Origin: CBDCYN01 sp965224205
GTDB taxonomy: Bacteria > Planctomycetota > Phycisphaerae > Phycisphaerales > Phycisphaeraceae
Assembly (NCBI GenBank): GCA_965224205.1
Contig: CBDCYN010000009.1
Coordinates: 310,001 to 374,000, forward strand
Length of the DNA: 64,000 nucleotides
Direction of reading: 5' to 3'
Below the pieces are notes generated by a model, which saw nothing but the letters and a program-made list of their open reading frames with translations, was not told where the DNA came from and did not search any database. Shown one piece after another: positions 43,129 to 52,472 of the stretch. Each line of letters starts with the position of its first letter. The first letter of the stretch is position 1. A program made the translations under genes and the position numbers.

Positions 43129-43733
43129 GATCACCCCGTTCGGCTTCGTCCAAAGCCGGATCGAGGGTCTGTTCAAGGAATTCACGCTGCTGTTGATGCT
43201 TGGCCTGATCAAGCTTGCCCGGCACACCCCCGAGCTTGCGACGACGCAGACCCAGCCGTTTCAAAAAAGCTCGCACTTGCGTCGGGCCGCGACGCAGACC
43301 GGTGAGTTGCGTGATCTGATGGCTCGCCTCGTGGATCGTCGACGGCGGGTGTTGTTCCAAAGACGCCTTGACCTTCGGGCCGTGCGCGTTCAATTGACTG
43401 GGCTGACCCCGGTAGCCGTTTTGCCTCAACGCCTCGATCCCACCGTCGAGGTACGTATTCAAATAACGCTGCACCGTCCGGCTGCTGACCCCTGCCAAGG
43501 CCGCGATCTGCCGATGTGCCAACCCATGGCTCTTGAGCCAAACCACCTGCAACTTCCGCCGCACCCGCGGATCTGGATCGCTAAAACGCCCCCGATCCAA
43601 CGCCGCCACCGCATCGTCCGTCAATGTGATCTGAAGCATCCATGCCTCCTGTGTCCAGTGACTTCGTAGTAAAATCAAACCGCTAACGTCAGCCTATTCT
43701 ACCGATCAGACAAACTCACCCGAGGAAGGTATA
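43129..43733 (-). mobile_element. IS630-B, copy 2, truncated by IS481
   Basis: The left (frame A) end of IS630-B in inverted orientation, from the IS481 junction at 43128 to the terminal GGTATA at 43733. The catalytic half is missing, so frame A (43129-43639, minus strand) is only a fragment ending ALDEAERGD. Confidence 0.9.
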
Positions 43734-43745
43734 GTATAGAACGGT

Positions 43746-43819
43746 GGGCGATTAGCTCAGTTGGCTAGAGCGCACGGATCACACCCGTGAGGTCACAGGT
43801 TCGAGTCCTGTATCGCCCA
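43746..43819 (+). tRNA. tRNA-Val (anticodon CAC)
   Basis: 74 bases. Acceptor GGGCGAT/ATCGCCC, D loop AGTTGGCTAGA, anticodon stem CACGG/CCGTG with loop ATCACAC, T arm ACAGG-TTCGAGT-CCTGT, discriminator A. No encoded CCA; CTTTTT follows. The integrase gene 120 bp downstream makes it the likely attachment site of the second island. Confidence 0.96.
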
Positions 43820-43857
43820 CTTTTTAGAAGTTTAGCCGAAGGCAAGAGTTAGCTTAC

Positions 43858-43915
43858 CCATCAACGGTTGATGGAGCGGCCTGAAACGAGTCGAGAACCC
43901 GGTAATTACCGGGTT
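43858..43915 (+). promoter_or_regulatory. two palindromes before the integrase gene
   Basis: CCATCAAC-G-GTTGATGG at 43858-43874 and AACCCGGTAATTACCGGGTT at 43896-43915 are both perfect palindromes. They lie between tRNA-Val and the integrase start, where att-arm sites or an operator are expected. The second could also form a weak terminator hairpin. Confidence 0.5.
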
Positions 43916-43938
43916 TGACCGTTCTCAAGGTCGCTGCC

Positions 43939-45135
43939 ATGCCGCGAACCAGTACCCGCAGCAGAATCCCAAGCTACCGCTGCCATAAGCCGTCGGGCCG
44001 CGCGGTTGTGACGCTAAATGGTACGGATCATTACCTCGGGCCCTACGAAAGTGCCATTAGTAAGGCCGAATACGACCGTTTAATCGGGGAGTGGTTAGCG
44101 AACGGTCGACGCCTTTCGTTGCCCGACAACGAGTGCCAGGCGTCTACCATCAATGAGGTGATCGCCGCGTTCTGGTCGCACGCCCAGGGCTACTACCGCC
44201 GTTCCGACGGCACGCCAACCTCCGAACAGGGCAACCTCAAGCAGATCCTCAAGCACTTGGCTCGACTATATGGCCACACATCCGCCCAGGACTTCGGCCC
44301 GGTCTCCCTCAAGGCCTTGCGTCAACACCTCATCGACGTGGGGCGGTGTCGCACCTCGATCAACCGCGACATTGGGAGAGTCAAGCAGGTCTTCCGTTGG
44401 GCGGTCGCTCAGGAGATGATCCCGGCGTATATCTACCATGGCCTGCAAACCGTTTCGGGTCTCAAACGGGGTCGGTCGAACGCCAAGGAATCGGCCCCGG
44501 TGAGTCCTGTCGCGCAAGCCCATATCGATGCCGTATTGCCTCACCTGTCTCGTCAGTTAAAGGCCGTCGTCCGTCTCCAATTGCTCACCGGTGCTCGACC
44601 GGGTGAGATCCTCGCCATCCGTCCGGTCGATATCGACGTCACCGGTCGGATCTGGACCTACACGCCACCACAACACAAAACCGAGCACCACGGGCACCGT
44701 CGAACAATTTATCTGGGGCCAAGGGCGCAGGCCGTCGTTGAGCCGTTCTTGGCCAAGCGATCCGTCGACTCATACCTGTTCTGTCCCGCCGAAGCTGAGG
44801 CGGAGCGGTCCTCCAGACGTCATACACGGCGTATAACCCCCCTCTCGTGCGGCAATCGGCCTGGGACCAACCGCAAACGCAACCCCAAGAGAGAACCGGG
44901 TCAGTGTTACACCACCTCTAGCTATCGCCGAGCCATCCACCGGGCCTGCGACGCCGCGGGCGTTCCGAGGTGGCACCCTCATCGTCTTCGACACTCCGCT
45001 GCGACGGAGCTTCGAAAAGAGTTTGGTATCGAGGCAGCCAGGATCATCCTGGGCCACCGCAGCGCCGCAATCACCGAGGTCTACGCAGAACTTGATCGTA
45101 ACAAGGCGATCGAAATCATGGAGGCGGTGGGGTAG
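43939..45135 (+). CDS. tyrosine-type site-specific integrase
   Basis: 398 aa from ATG at 43939 (AAGG before it). An N-terminal SAM-like core-binding domain precedes the catalytic domain, which has the full set of catalytic motifs: TGARPGEIL (Arg about 220), HPHRLRHSAAT (His and Arg), LGHRSAAITEVYAELD (His and Tyr about 382). It acts at the tRNA-Val 3' end directly upstream. It looks intact, unlike the tRNA-Tyr integrase. The other end of the island was not found: the tRNA-Val T-arm sequence is not repeated further right in the window. Confidence 0.93.
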   Translation: MPRTSTRSRIPSYRCHKPSGRAVVTLNGTDHYLGPYESAISKAEYDRLIGEWLANGRRLSLPDNECQASTINEVIAAFWSHAQGYYRRSDGTPTSEQGNLKQILKHLARLYGHTSAQDFGPVSLKALRQHLIDVGRCRTSINRDIGRVKQVFRWAVAQEMIPAYIYHGLQTVSGLKRGRSNAKESAPVSPVAQAHIDAVLPHLSRQLKAVVRLQLLTGARPGEILAIRPVDIDVTGRIWTYTPPQHKTEHHGHRRTIYLGPRAQAVVEPFLAKRSVDSYLFCPAEAEAERSSRRHTRRITPLSCGNRPGTNRKRNPKREPGQCYTTSSYRRAIHRACDAAGVPRWHPHRLRHSAATELRKEFGIEAARIILGHRSAAITEVYAELDRNKAIEIMEAVG

Positions 45136-45399
45136 GCCTCTCGCAGTTCTCTTTGATCCATCTGAGGTGGGCGCATACCCCGCATTTATCGCTACCAAGG
45201 CAGCCACATTTCGTCTCCAACCCGTCACTCAAATGTCACTGGGGATCGAGGGTAGAGCGGGATGGTGTTTCTGGCTTAGCCGTGAACAAGTACCTATCAC
45301 GGCCACATTCGGGGTCCGTCACTGATACGTCCGATGTACACAGTTGCAGGTATCCCCTGGCCAAAGACAATGACGGCTTGATGAAGACGATCGGATCCC

Positions 45400-46815
45400 A
45401 TGCTGCTGACGATCACCAACAACTCGCCGCAGGCGGCCGACCTGGGTTACCTGCTCCACAAACACCCGGACAAGGTCCAGTCGTTTAGCTTGGCCTTCGG
45501 GCAAGCTCATGTCTTCTACCCGGAATGTTCGCAAGAGCGTTGCACAGCGTGCTTGCTGTTGGACGTCGACCCGATCGGCTTGGTCCGCAACCGGCGGGGA
45601 CCCGCGGGTGAGGGGCGTAGTTTGGAACAATACGTCAATGACCGCCCGTACGTGGCGTCATCATTCTTGAGTGTCGCGATCGCGAAGGTCTATGGGTCGG
45701 CCTTATCCGGGCGGTGCAGCGAAAAGCCCGAGCTTGTCAACACCCCGCTGAAGCTGGCGGTGACCCTTGCGGTCGTGCCCTGTCGCGGCTTGGGTGATGG
45801 GGATGCACTCATTCGAGAATTATTTGAGCCCCTGGGGTATGACGTCCAGGCTACGCATCATCCACTCGATAAGAAGTTCCCGCAGTGGGGGCAGGGCCCG
45901 TATTACACCGTCACCCTTGCGACTCAGCGGCGGTTAAGCGAGGTGCTCACCCATCTCTACGTCTTGGTGCCGGTGCTCGACAACGACAAGCACTATTGGG
46001 TGGGCAACGACGAGGTCGAGAAGCTTCTAGCCCGCGGTGAGGGTTGGCTTAGCGACCACCCCGCTAAGGAGCTTATCACGAGCCGATATCTGAAATACCA
46101 GCGTTCGCTGACCCGTGACGCCCTGGCCCGGCTGACGGTCGAAGAACAACCCGACCCGGACGCCGATGCTGAAACCTACGATGAGCAAGAAGAGGCGATC
46201 GAGCAGCCGATGAGCCTGAATGATCAGCGCCACGCCGCGGTCATCGCCGCTATCAAAGGCAGCGGGGCCAAACGGGTACTCGATCTGGGTTGTGCCCAGG
46301 GCAAGCTGCTGCGTCGACTGATGGAGGAAAAGCAATTCGATCTTGTAACCGGGATGGATGTGTCGCTTCGGGCCCTGGAGCACGCCGAACGTCGGCTGAA
46401 GCTCGACCGAATGCCCGACCGCCAGAAGCAGCGTGTGCGCCTGCTGCACGGGTCGCTGATGTACCGCGATGAAAGGCTCAGCGGCTTCGATGCGCCCTGC
46501 CTGGTGGAGGTCATCGAGCACCTCGACCCACCTCGTCTGGCGGCGATGCTGCGCACGGTGTTCGAATTCGCCCGGCCACCCACCGTCGTGGTCACGACGC
46601 CCAACGTCGAATACAACGTCCGCTTCGAGACCCTGCCCGCCGGACGATTTCGCCACGGCGACCACCGATTCGAGTGGACGCGAGACGAGTTTCAAACCTG
46701 GGCCAACGACGTCGCCCAACGGTTTGGATACAAGGTGCGTTTTTTGCCCGTGGGCGACGATGACCCCGAAGTCGGTAGCCCGACCCAGATGGGAGTATTT
46801 GAGCATGTCGACTGA
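45400..46815 (+). CDS. hen1: Hen1 3'-terminal RNA ribose 2'-O-methyltransferase
   Basis: 471 aa. The N-terminal 240 residues match the bacterial Hen1 domain that binds and stimulates the Pnkp ligase (opening MLLTITNNSPQAADLGYLLH). After an acidic linker comes a Rossmann methyltransferase with VLDLGCAQGKLL (SAM site), the metal-binding EVIEH (Glu 370, Glu 373, His 374) and a further HGDHRFEW that supplies the remaining His. In characterised systems Hen1 methylates the 2'-OH of the 3' end of a cleaved RNA before Pnkp seals it, so that the same ribotoxin cannot cut again. First gene of the repair operon; its end overlaps the next gene by 11 bases. Confidence 0.95.
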   Translation: MLLTITNNSPQAADLGYLLHKHPDKVQSFSLAFGQAHVFYPECSQERCTACLLLDVDPIGLVRNRRGPAGEGRSLEQYVNDRPYVASSFLSVAIAKVYGSALSGRCSEKPELVNTPLKLAVTLAVVPCRGLGDGDALIRELFEPLGYDVQATHHPLDKKFPQWGQGPYYTVTLATQRRLSEVLTHLYVLVPVLDNDKHYWVGNDEVEKLLARGEGWLSDHPAKELITSRYLKYQRSLTRDALARLTVEEQPDPDADAETYDEQEEAIEQPMSLNDQRHAAVIAAIKGSGAKRVLDLGCAQGKLLRRLMEEKQFDLVTGMDVSLRALEHAERRLKLDRMPDRQKQRVRLLHGSLMYRDERLSGFDAPCLVEVIEHLDPPRLAAMLRTVFEFARPPTVVVTTPNVEYNVRFETLPAGRFRHGDHRFEWTRDEFQTWANDVAQRFGYKVRFLPVGDDDPEVGSPTQMGVFEHVD

Positions 46816-47728
46816 AACGCATGAACCCGCTTGGATGCTGCTGCGAAACCGGGTGGCTCTTCTGCGCGATATGCGACTCGGCGACGGTGAAAATCTGACC
46901 AAGGGGAGCCTGGGCAGTTGTACCGGCCGAGACTCCGATCAATCCCTTGGGATCGTTTTCGATCGAAATACGGGTGCGGAAATACCCGTGCCAATCGATA
47001 TCTGTGCATATGTTGATGTAGAAGGGGCACTTCCCCGTCGTCATACTCTTGCGATCCAGTACTCAGCCGTGGTCGGGTCGCAGGCGCAGGGCTTGGCCGC
47101 GGATGATTCGGATATCGACCGACGTGGTTTTTTCCTCGCTTCACCTCAGATACAGTTCAGTCTGACAGGCCCACCGGAGCAGCTGATCCACGACGATGAC
47201 CAATTGTGTTACTGGGAGGTCGAGAAGTTCTTGCGCCTTGCATTGAAGGCGAACCCGACGGTGCTCGAGACGCTCTATAGCCCAACCGCAGAGATCAATG
47301 CAGCCGCGATGGCAGACCCTCTTGCGCAACTCAAACAACGCGGGGCGTTTCTTTCTCGGCGTGCCTACCAGACATTCATGGGGTACGCCGATTCGCAGTT
47401 TGAAAAGATGGAGCGGGCCCGACACCACGGCGGCGTGTTCAAGTGGCAGCACGCGATGCATCTGATCCGATTGCTACGTGTTGGGATCCGTCTGATGCGC
47501 ACGGGAGAACTCGACGTCGTGGTGCCACGCGACGAACGGGATGACTTACTGTCCATCAAACGAGGCGAGCGGGATTGGGACGATGTCAAGCGCGTGCGCA
47601 CTGAACTCGTGAAGGAATTCAAGGCGGAAGCGGAAAAGACGGACCTGCCTGATGAACCCGATTCAGCAGCCGTGGAAGCGTTTCTGGTGCAATTACGACT
47701 CGACTCAGTCCAGGCGGTGCTGCCATGA
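46805..47728 (+). CDS. YcgL-like nucleotidyltransferase 1 of the RNA-repair operon
   Basis: 307 aa from ATG at 46805, inside the end of hen1. Polymerase-beta-type nucleotidyltransferase: VVGSQAQGLAADDSDIDRRG is the G-S-x9-D-x-D catalytic block. A helical C-terminal half holds IRLLRVGIRLMRTGELD, shared with the next gene. Its place between hen1 and pnkp, with overlaps on both sides (4-base ATGA at the 3' end), points to a role in RNA end repair, for example adding or removing nucleotides at broken ends. Substrate and reaction are unknown to me. Confidence 0.85.
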   Translation: MSTETHEPAWMLLRNRVALLRDMRLGDGENLTKGSLGSCTGRDSDQSLGIVFDRNTGAEIPVPIDICAYVDVEGALPRRHTLAIQYSAVVGSQAQGLAADDSDIDRRGFFLASPQIQFSLTGPPEQLIHDDDQLCYWEVEKFLRLALKANPTVLETLYSPTAEINAAAMADPLAQLKQRGAFLSRRAYQTFMGYADSQFEKMERARHHGGVFKWQHAMHLIRLLRVGIRLMRTGELDVVVPRDERDDLLSIKRGERDWDDVKRVRTELVKEFKAEAEKTDLPDEPDSAAVEAFLVQLRLDSVQAVLP

Positions 47729-48459
47729 TCGAGAATCGACACATCCTTGAGACGCTAGTCAACGAACACCCCAGGCCACTGGTCTTCGCGACCGTCAGCG
47801 GCGCACACCTATACGGTTTTCCATCTAAGGATTCCGACTTTGACCTGCGGGGGGTGCATCTCATGAGCCCAGACGACCTGTTCGGGCTGCCGGAGCCGGA
47901 AGAAACCATCGAGCAAACCGGTGTGCGGGAAGGGCGTGAGATAGATCTGGTCACCCACGACGCCCGCAAGTTCTTTCGAATGATGCTCAAGCGGAATGGG
48001 TACGTGTTGGAGCAACTCTTTTCGCCACTGGTGATACACACGTCGCCGGAGCATGATGAACTGATCGAACTCGGAAAGGGGTGTATCACTCGACATCACG
48101 TGCATCACTACCTTGGGTTCGCACGCAACCAGTGGGACCTGTTCCGAAAGGAAAACCCGCCGCGCATCAAGCCGTTGTTGTACGTCTATCGAGTTCTTCT
48201 AACAGGGATCCACCTGATGCGTACGGGTGACCTTGATGCCAACCTCCCGCGTCTCAACGAAGTATTTGGTCTGCGATACATCCCAGACCTCATCTCGGCA
48301 AAGGTCAATGGTGGCGAGAAAGAACACTTGATGGGTGGTGATTTGGCATTCTATGAATCAGAGTACAAAAGGTTACTCGACGAGCTTGAGGCCGCGGGAG
48401 CTACATCAACACTCCCCGACATCCCGGTGGCTCGGGACGGTCTAAACTGTATTAGTTAA
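47725..48459 (+). CDS. YcgL-like nucleotidyltransferase 2, last 16 codons displaced by IS481
   Basis: 244 aa as it stands; residues 1-241 are native and the last three (CIS) come from the IS481 end. The paralogue of the preceding gene: TVSGAHLYGFPSKDSDFDLR is the catalytic block (Gly-Ala in place of Gly-Ser) and LLTGIHLMRTGDLD the shared helix. The native end lies beyond the element at 49722-49772 (DLLIRLRWRQ...), in frame, and its TGA overlaps the GTG start of pnkp (GTGA). That tail resembles the end of the first nucleotidyltransferase (EAFLVQLRL). The intact protein would have 257 aa. The truncated form may still fold. Confidence 0.82.
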   Translation: MIENRHILETLVNEHPRPLVFATVSGAHLYGFPSKDSDFDLRGVHLMSPDDLFGLPEPEETIEQTGVREGREIDLVTHDARKFFRMMLKRNGYVLEQLFSPLVIHTSPEHDELIELGKGCITRHHVHHYLGFARNQWDLFRKENPPRIKPLLYVYRVLLTGIHLMRTGDLDANLPRLNEVFGLRYIPDLISAKVNGGEKEHLMGGDLAFYESEYKRLLDELEAAGATSTLPDIPVARDGLNCIS

Positions 48460-49714
48460 GACTTCATCTGACGCTTCCGTTAATCTTTGTTTCTCACAGA
48501 AGGAGACCGTCAGATGACCACCGACCAGAAGATCATTGCCAACAAAGTGGGGTTGCTCAAGCTGGCCCAGGCGCTGGGCAGCGTGTCGCAGGCGTGCAAG
48601 GTGATGGGGTATTCTCGAGACAGTTTCTACCGGTTCAAGCAGCTCTACGACCAGGGCGGGGAGTTGGCCCTTCAAGAGATCAGCCGCAAGAAGCCGATCC
48701 TGGCCAACCGCGTCGACCCCGAGATCGAGCAAGCCGTGGTCGCGTTCGCGATCGAGCAGCCCGCTTACGGGCAGGTGCGGGTGTCGAACGAACTCAAGAA
48801 GCAAGGCAAGCTCATCTCACCGGGCGGGGTGCGAAGCGTGTGGCTGCGGCATGATCTTGAGACGTTCAAGAAGCGACTCAAGGCACTCGAAGCCAAGATG
48901 GCTCAGGACCCCGACCACACCGTGCTGACCGAAGCCCAGGTCGTGGCGTTGGAAAAAGCCAAGCAAGACAAGCAGGCCCACGGTGAAATTGAAACCGAAC
49001 ACCCCGGCTACCTCGGGGCTCAAGACACGTATTACGTGGGCACGATCAAGGGCGTGGGCCGGATCTATCAGCAGACGTTTATCGATACGTATACGCGGGT
49101 GGCGCACGCAAAGCTCTATGATCGCAAGAACGCCCTCGTGGCCGCGGATCTGCTCAACGACCGGGTGATCCCGTGGTACGAACAGCACGACGTGGACCTG
49201 CTACGCATCCTCACCGACCGCGGCACGGAGTACTGCGGGAATCGTGAGCACCACGAATATCAGCTGTACCTGGCGATCGAGGACATCGATCACACCAAGA
49301 CCAAAGCCCGAAGCCCGCAGACCAACGGGATCTGCGAACGGCTGCACAAGACGATGCAGGACGAGTTTTATAGCATCGCGTTCCGCAAGAAGATCTACAC
49401 GAGCCTCGAAGAACTCCAAGCCGACTTGGATGCGTGGCTGGTGACGTACAATGAACAGCGACCCCACAGCGGCCGCTACTGTTACGGCAAGACCCCGATG
49501 GCGACGTTCAAGGATTCGATCCCGTTAGCCCACGCCAAGCGGCTCGATGGCTCTTCTCTAGAAGGGGTTCGGGTGAGCGAAGCGAACGAGAGCCGAGCCG
49601 AGGATCTGGGCGTCACCCAAGGCGCGATCGAGGCGCGGACGAAAGACACTCGAAGCGGCAGTCTTGCTGTTGCCAGATAACTCTCGCGTGTCAGATGAAG
49701 TGGTGGCTAGTACA
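48448..49714 (+). mobile_element. IS481-family element, copy 3, inside the RNA-repair operon
   Basis: 1267 bp. Flanks TCTAAAC and GCTAAAC look like a 7-base target duplication with one mismatch. It lies in the same direction as the operon, so read-through from its transposase promoter could drive pnkp. Confidence 0.92.
48514..49680 (+). CDS. IS481 transposase (copy 3)
   Basis: 388 aa, the same protein as in copies 1 and 2, with the CTCGAG variant of the silent-change cluster. Complete. Confidence 0.93.
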   Translation: MTTDQKIIANKVGLLKLAQALGSVSQACKVMGYSRDSFYRFKQLYDQGGELALQEISRKKPILANRVDPEIEQAVVAFAIEQPAYGQVRVSNELKKQGKLISPGGVRSVWLRHDLETFKKRLKALEAKMAQDPDHTVLTEAQVVALEKAKQDKQAHGEIETEHPGYLGAQDTYYVGTIKGVGRIYQQTFIDTYTRVAHAKLYDRKNALVAADLLNDRVIPWYEQHDVDLLRILTDRGTEYCGNREHHEYQLYLAIEDIDHTKTKARSPQTNGICERLHKTMQDEFYSIAFRKKIYTSLEELQADLDAWLVTYNEQRPHSGRYCYGKTPMATFKDSIPLAHAKRLDGSSLEGVRVSEANESRAEDLGVTQGAIEARTKDTRSGSLAVAR

Positions 49715-49768
49715 GCTAAACGACCTACTCATTCGCCTGCGTTGGCGGCAAGTCAGGGAGAACTGCCC

Positions 49769-52351
49769 GTGACCGTCACCCTCCCCGAGTTGTCGCTCGT
49801 CACACTGATCGGTGCCTCCGGCTCCGGGAAGTCCTCATTCGCGAGCAAATACTTCGAGCGGTTTGAGGTGGTGTCGTCTGACTTCTGCCGCGGATTGATC
49901 GCTAACGATGAGAACGACCAGACCGTCTCGGACGCGGCATTCGATCTGCTGCACACGATCCTGCATCATCGCTTGCGGCTGGGCCGGCTCACTGTGGTCG
50001 ATGCGACAAACGTGCGTCCTGAGGACCGCAAGCACCTGGTGCAGATCGCTCGTGAGTATCACGTCCTGCCCGTCGCCGTGGTGTTCGATATCCCCGAGAA
50101 AGTGTGTCACCAGCGGAACACGAAGCGGCCCGATCGCAACTTCGGCTCCCACGTGATCCGTAACCAACGGTCAGTGATGAAGCGAAACCTCCGCGGCCTC
50201 AAGCGTGAGGGTTTCCGGCATATCTTCACGTTCAAGACCGTGGACGAGGTCGACGCCGCGGTGGTCGAGCGCCAGCCGTTGTGGAACAACCGGAAGACCG
50301 ATCGCGGACCTTTCGACATCATCGGCGATGTGCACGGGTGCTGTGACGAACTGATCGAACTGCTGGACAAGCTTGAATACAAAGTCGAAGCAGATCGAGA
50401 CCGTGAGGACGGTCTAGGGTTTCGGGTCACCCCGCCCGATGGACGGACCGCAGTGTTCGTGGGCGACTTGGTCGACCGCGGCCCACGAGTCGCCGATACG
50501 CTCAAGCTGGTCATGGCGATGTGCGCCGACGGCGTGGCTCACTGCGTGCCGGGGAATCATGACGTGAAGCTACTCCGTAAGCTGCGGGGCAAGAACGTGC
50601 AGATCACCCATGGGCTGGATGTCACACTCGCGGATCTGGAAAAAGAAGATGATGCATTTAGCCAAGTGGTGGCCAAGTTCATCGATAGTTTGGTGAGTCA
50701 TCACGTCTATGATGATGGACGTCTCGTGGTCGCTCATGCGGGCTTGAAGGAGAGCATGCAGGGGCGTGGTTCTGGAAAGGTCCGCGAGTTCTGCCTGTAC
50801 GGTGAGACCACGGGAGAGACCGATGAGTTCGGCCTACCGGTGCGGTACAACTGGGCAGGCGAATATAAGGGTAGCGCCATGGTGGTCTACGGCCACACCC
50901 CGGTGCCCGAGCCCGAATGGCTCAATCATACGATCAACATCGACACGGGCTGTGTGTTCGGCGGCAAGCTCACTGCCCTGCGTTATCCCGAGAAGGAACT
51001 GGTCCGCGTCGACGCCAAGAAGGTTTACGCCCAACCCGCCAAGCCGTTCTTGGACGACTCGCAGCAGATGCAGGGTCCCACCCTCAGCGCTCAGCATGTG
51101 GTAGACGATGTGCTGGACCTGTCCGACGTGTTCGGCAAGCGTATCATCGACACCCGGCTTCAGCGGGCCGTGACCATCCGTGAAGAGAACGCGGCCGCGG
51201 CGTTGGAGGTCATGAGCCGGTTCGCTGCCAACCCGAAGTGGTTGATCTACCTTCCCCCGACCATGTCGCCCTGCGAGACAAGCACACGCCCTGAATATCT
51301 CGAACACCCCGACGAAGCATTCAAGTACTTCCGCAACCAGGGCGTGCCCCGCGTCATCTGCCAGCAGAAGCACATGGGCTCGCGGGCGGTGGTCGTGCTG
51401 TGCCGTGACGAGGCTGTGGCCCGTGACCGATTCGGTGTGGCCGACGAGGGGATCGGGATCGTCTACACGCGAACCGGACGGCGGTTTTTCGAAGACACGG
51501 ACCTAGAGCAGTCTCTTTTGCGTGAGGTGCGAGGTGCGGCCGATCGGTGCGGGTTGTGGAATGAGTTAAACACCGATTGGGTTTGTCTTGACTGTGAACT
51601 GATGCCGTGGTCAGCGAAGGCTCAAGAGCTATTGCGTCTGCAATATGCGGCGGTCGGGTCGGCGGGCAACCATGCTCTGGCGGCGAGTGTGGCTGCGCTG
51701 GAAACCACGGTTGATCGAATCGGTGAACCGGCCCAAGCCCTCATGACCGACTTTCGTACGCGACACGATAACCTGGCGCACTACACCGCCGCCTATCAAC
51801 ATTACTGCTGGCCGGTCGAGTCGCTGCACGATCTTCGCCTGGCGCTGTTCCACGTACTGGCCAGCGAGGGTCATGCCCACGTCGACCGCGATCACCGCTG
51901 GCACATGTCGTGGAGTCAGAAGCTCGGCGAGCACGGAAGCGATGTCGTGATGGCGACCCAGTATCGCGAGGTCGATGTGACCGATGAATCGAGCCTGGCC
52001 CACGGCGTTGACTGGTGGCTTGAGATGACCGATGCCGGGGGCGAAGGCATGGTCGTGAAACCTTTAGAATTCGTCGTTCGGGGGAAACGGGGTCTGTCGC
52101 AGCCCGCGGTCAAGTGTCGCGGCCGAGAGTACCTGCGGATCATCTACGGACCGCATTACACCGAGCCGCAACACATCAACCGACTACGGTCACGAGGCCT
52201 GGGCCGCAAGCGTGGGCTGGCCCTGCGAGAATTCGCCCTGGGGGTCGAGGCGTTGGAACGATTTGTACGAAAGGAACCGCTACGCCGCGTGCACGAGTGC
52301 GTCTTCGGGGTCCTGGCACTCGAGAGCGAACCGGTCGACCCAAGACTGTGA
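49769..52351 (+). CDS. pnkp: polynucleotide kinase-phosphatase-ligase Pnkp
   Basis: 860 aa from GTG at 49769 (AGGGAG before it). Three modules: 5'-kinase with P-loop GASGSGKSS (about 15-23); metallophosphoesterase with GDVHGCCDEL, GDLVDRGP and GNHD (about 185-265); C-terminal RNA ligase/adenylyltransferase with the nucleotidyl-lysine in QQKHMGSRAV (Lys 534) and a late VVKPLEFV motif. It heals and seals broken RNA together with Hen1. An upstream in-frame extension into the IS481 end is an artefact of the insertion. The length is that of the known family, so the enzyme looks complete although its operon is split. Confidence 0.95.
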   Translation: MTVTLPELSLVTLIGASGSGKSSFASKYFERFEVVSSDFCRGLIANDENDQTVSDAAFDLLHTILHHRLRLGRLTVVDATNVRPEDRKHLVQIAREYHVLPVAVVFDIPEKVCHQRNTKRPDRNFGSHVIRNQRSVMKRNLRGLKREGFRHIFTFKTVDEVDAAVVERQPLWNNRKTDRGPFDIIGDVHGCCDELIELLDKLEYKVEADRDREDGLGFRVTPPDGRTAVFVGDLVDRGPRVADTLKLVMAMCADGVAHCVPGNHDVKLLRKLRGKNVQITHGLDVTLADLEKEDDAFSQVVAKFIDSLVSHHVYDDGRLVVAHAGLKESMQGRGSGKVREFCLYGETTGETDEFGLPVRYNWAGEYKGSAMVVYGHTPVPEPEWLNHTINIDTGCVFGGKLTALRYPEKELVRVDAKKVYAQPAKPFLDDSQQMQGPTLSAQHVVDDVLDLSDVFGKRIIDTRLQRAVTIREENAAAALEVMSRFAANPKWLIYLPPTMSPCETSTRPEYLEHPDEAFKYFRNQGVPRVICQQKHMGSRAVVVLCRDEAVARDRFGVADEGIGIVYTRTGRRFFEDTDLEQSLLREVRGAADRCGLWNELNTDWVCLDCELMPWSAKAQELLRLQYAAVGSAGNHALAASVAALETTVDRIGEPAQALMTDFRTRHDNLAHYTAAYQHYCWPVESLHDLRLALFHVLASEGHAHVDRDHRWHMSWSQKLGEHGSDVVMATQYREVDVTDESSLAHGVDWWLEMTDAGGEGMVVKPLEFVVRGKRGLSQPAVKCRGREYLRIIYGPHYTEPQHINRLRSRGLGRKRGLALREFALGVEALERFVRKEPLRRVHECVFGVLALESEPVDPRL

Positions 52352-52472
52352 CGTCTTAACCCGTCATTTGTCAGTGCGACGGCGGGCAGGCTAGAAGCTT
52401 GGAAAGCTGATGAAACGCCCTTAGGGCTGCTGGCCAAAGCCTGTTTTATCGACCACGCAATACACGCAAGGA

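Noticed and set aside
49664..49768. Extended N-terminus of Pnkp starting inside IS481
   Set aside because: The extra 35 codons are IS end and the tail of the interrupted nucleotidyltransferase read in another frame; GTG at 49769 has a proper ribosome site.
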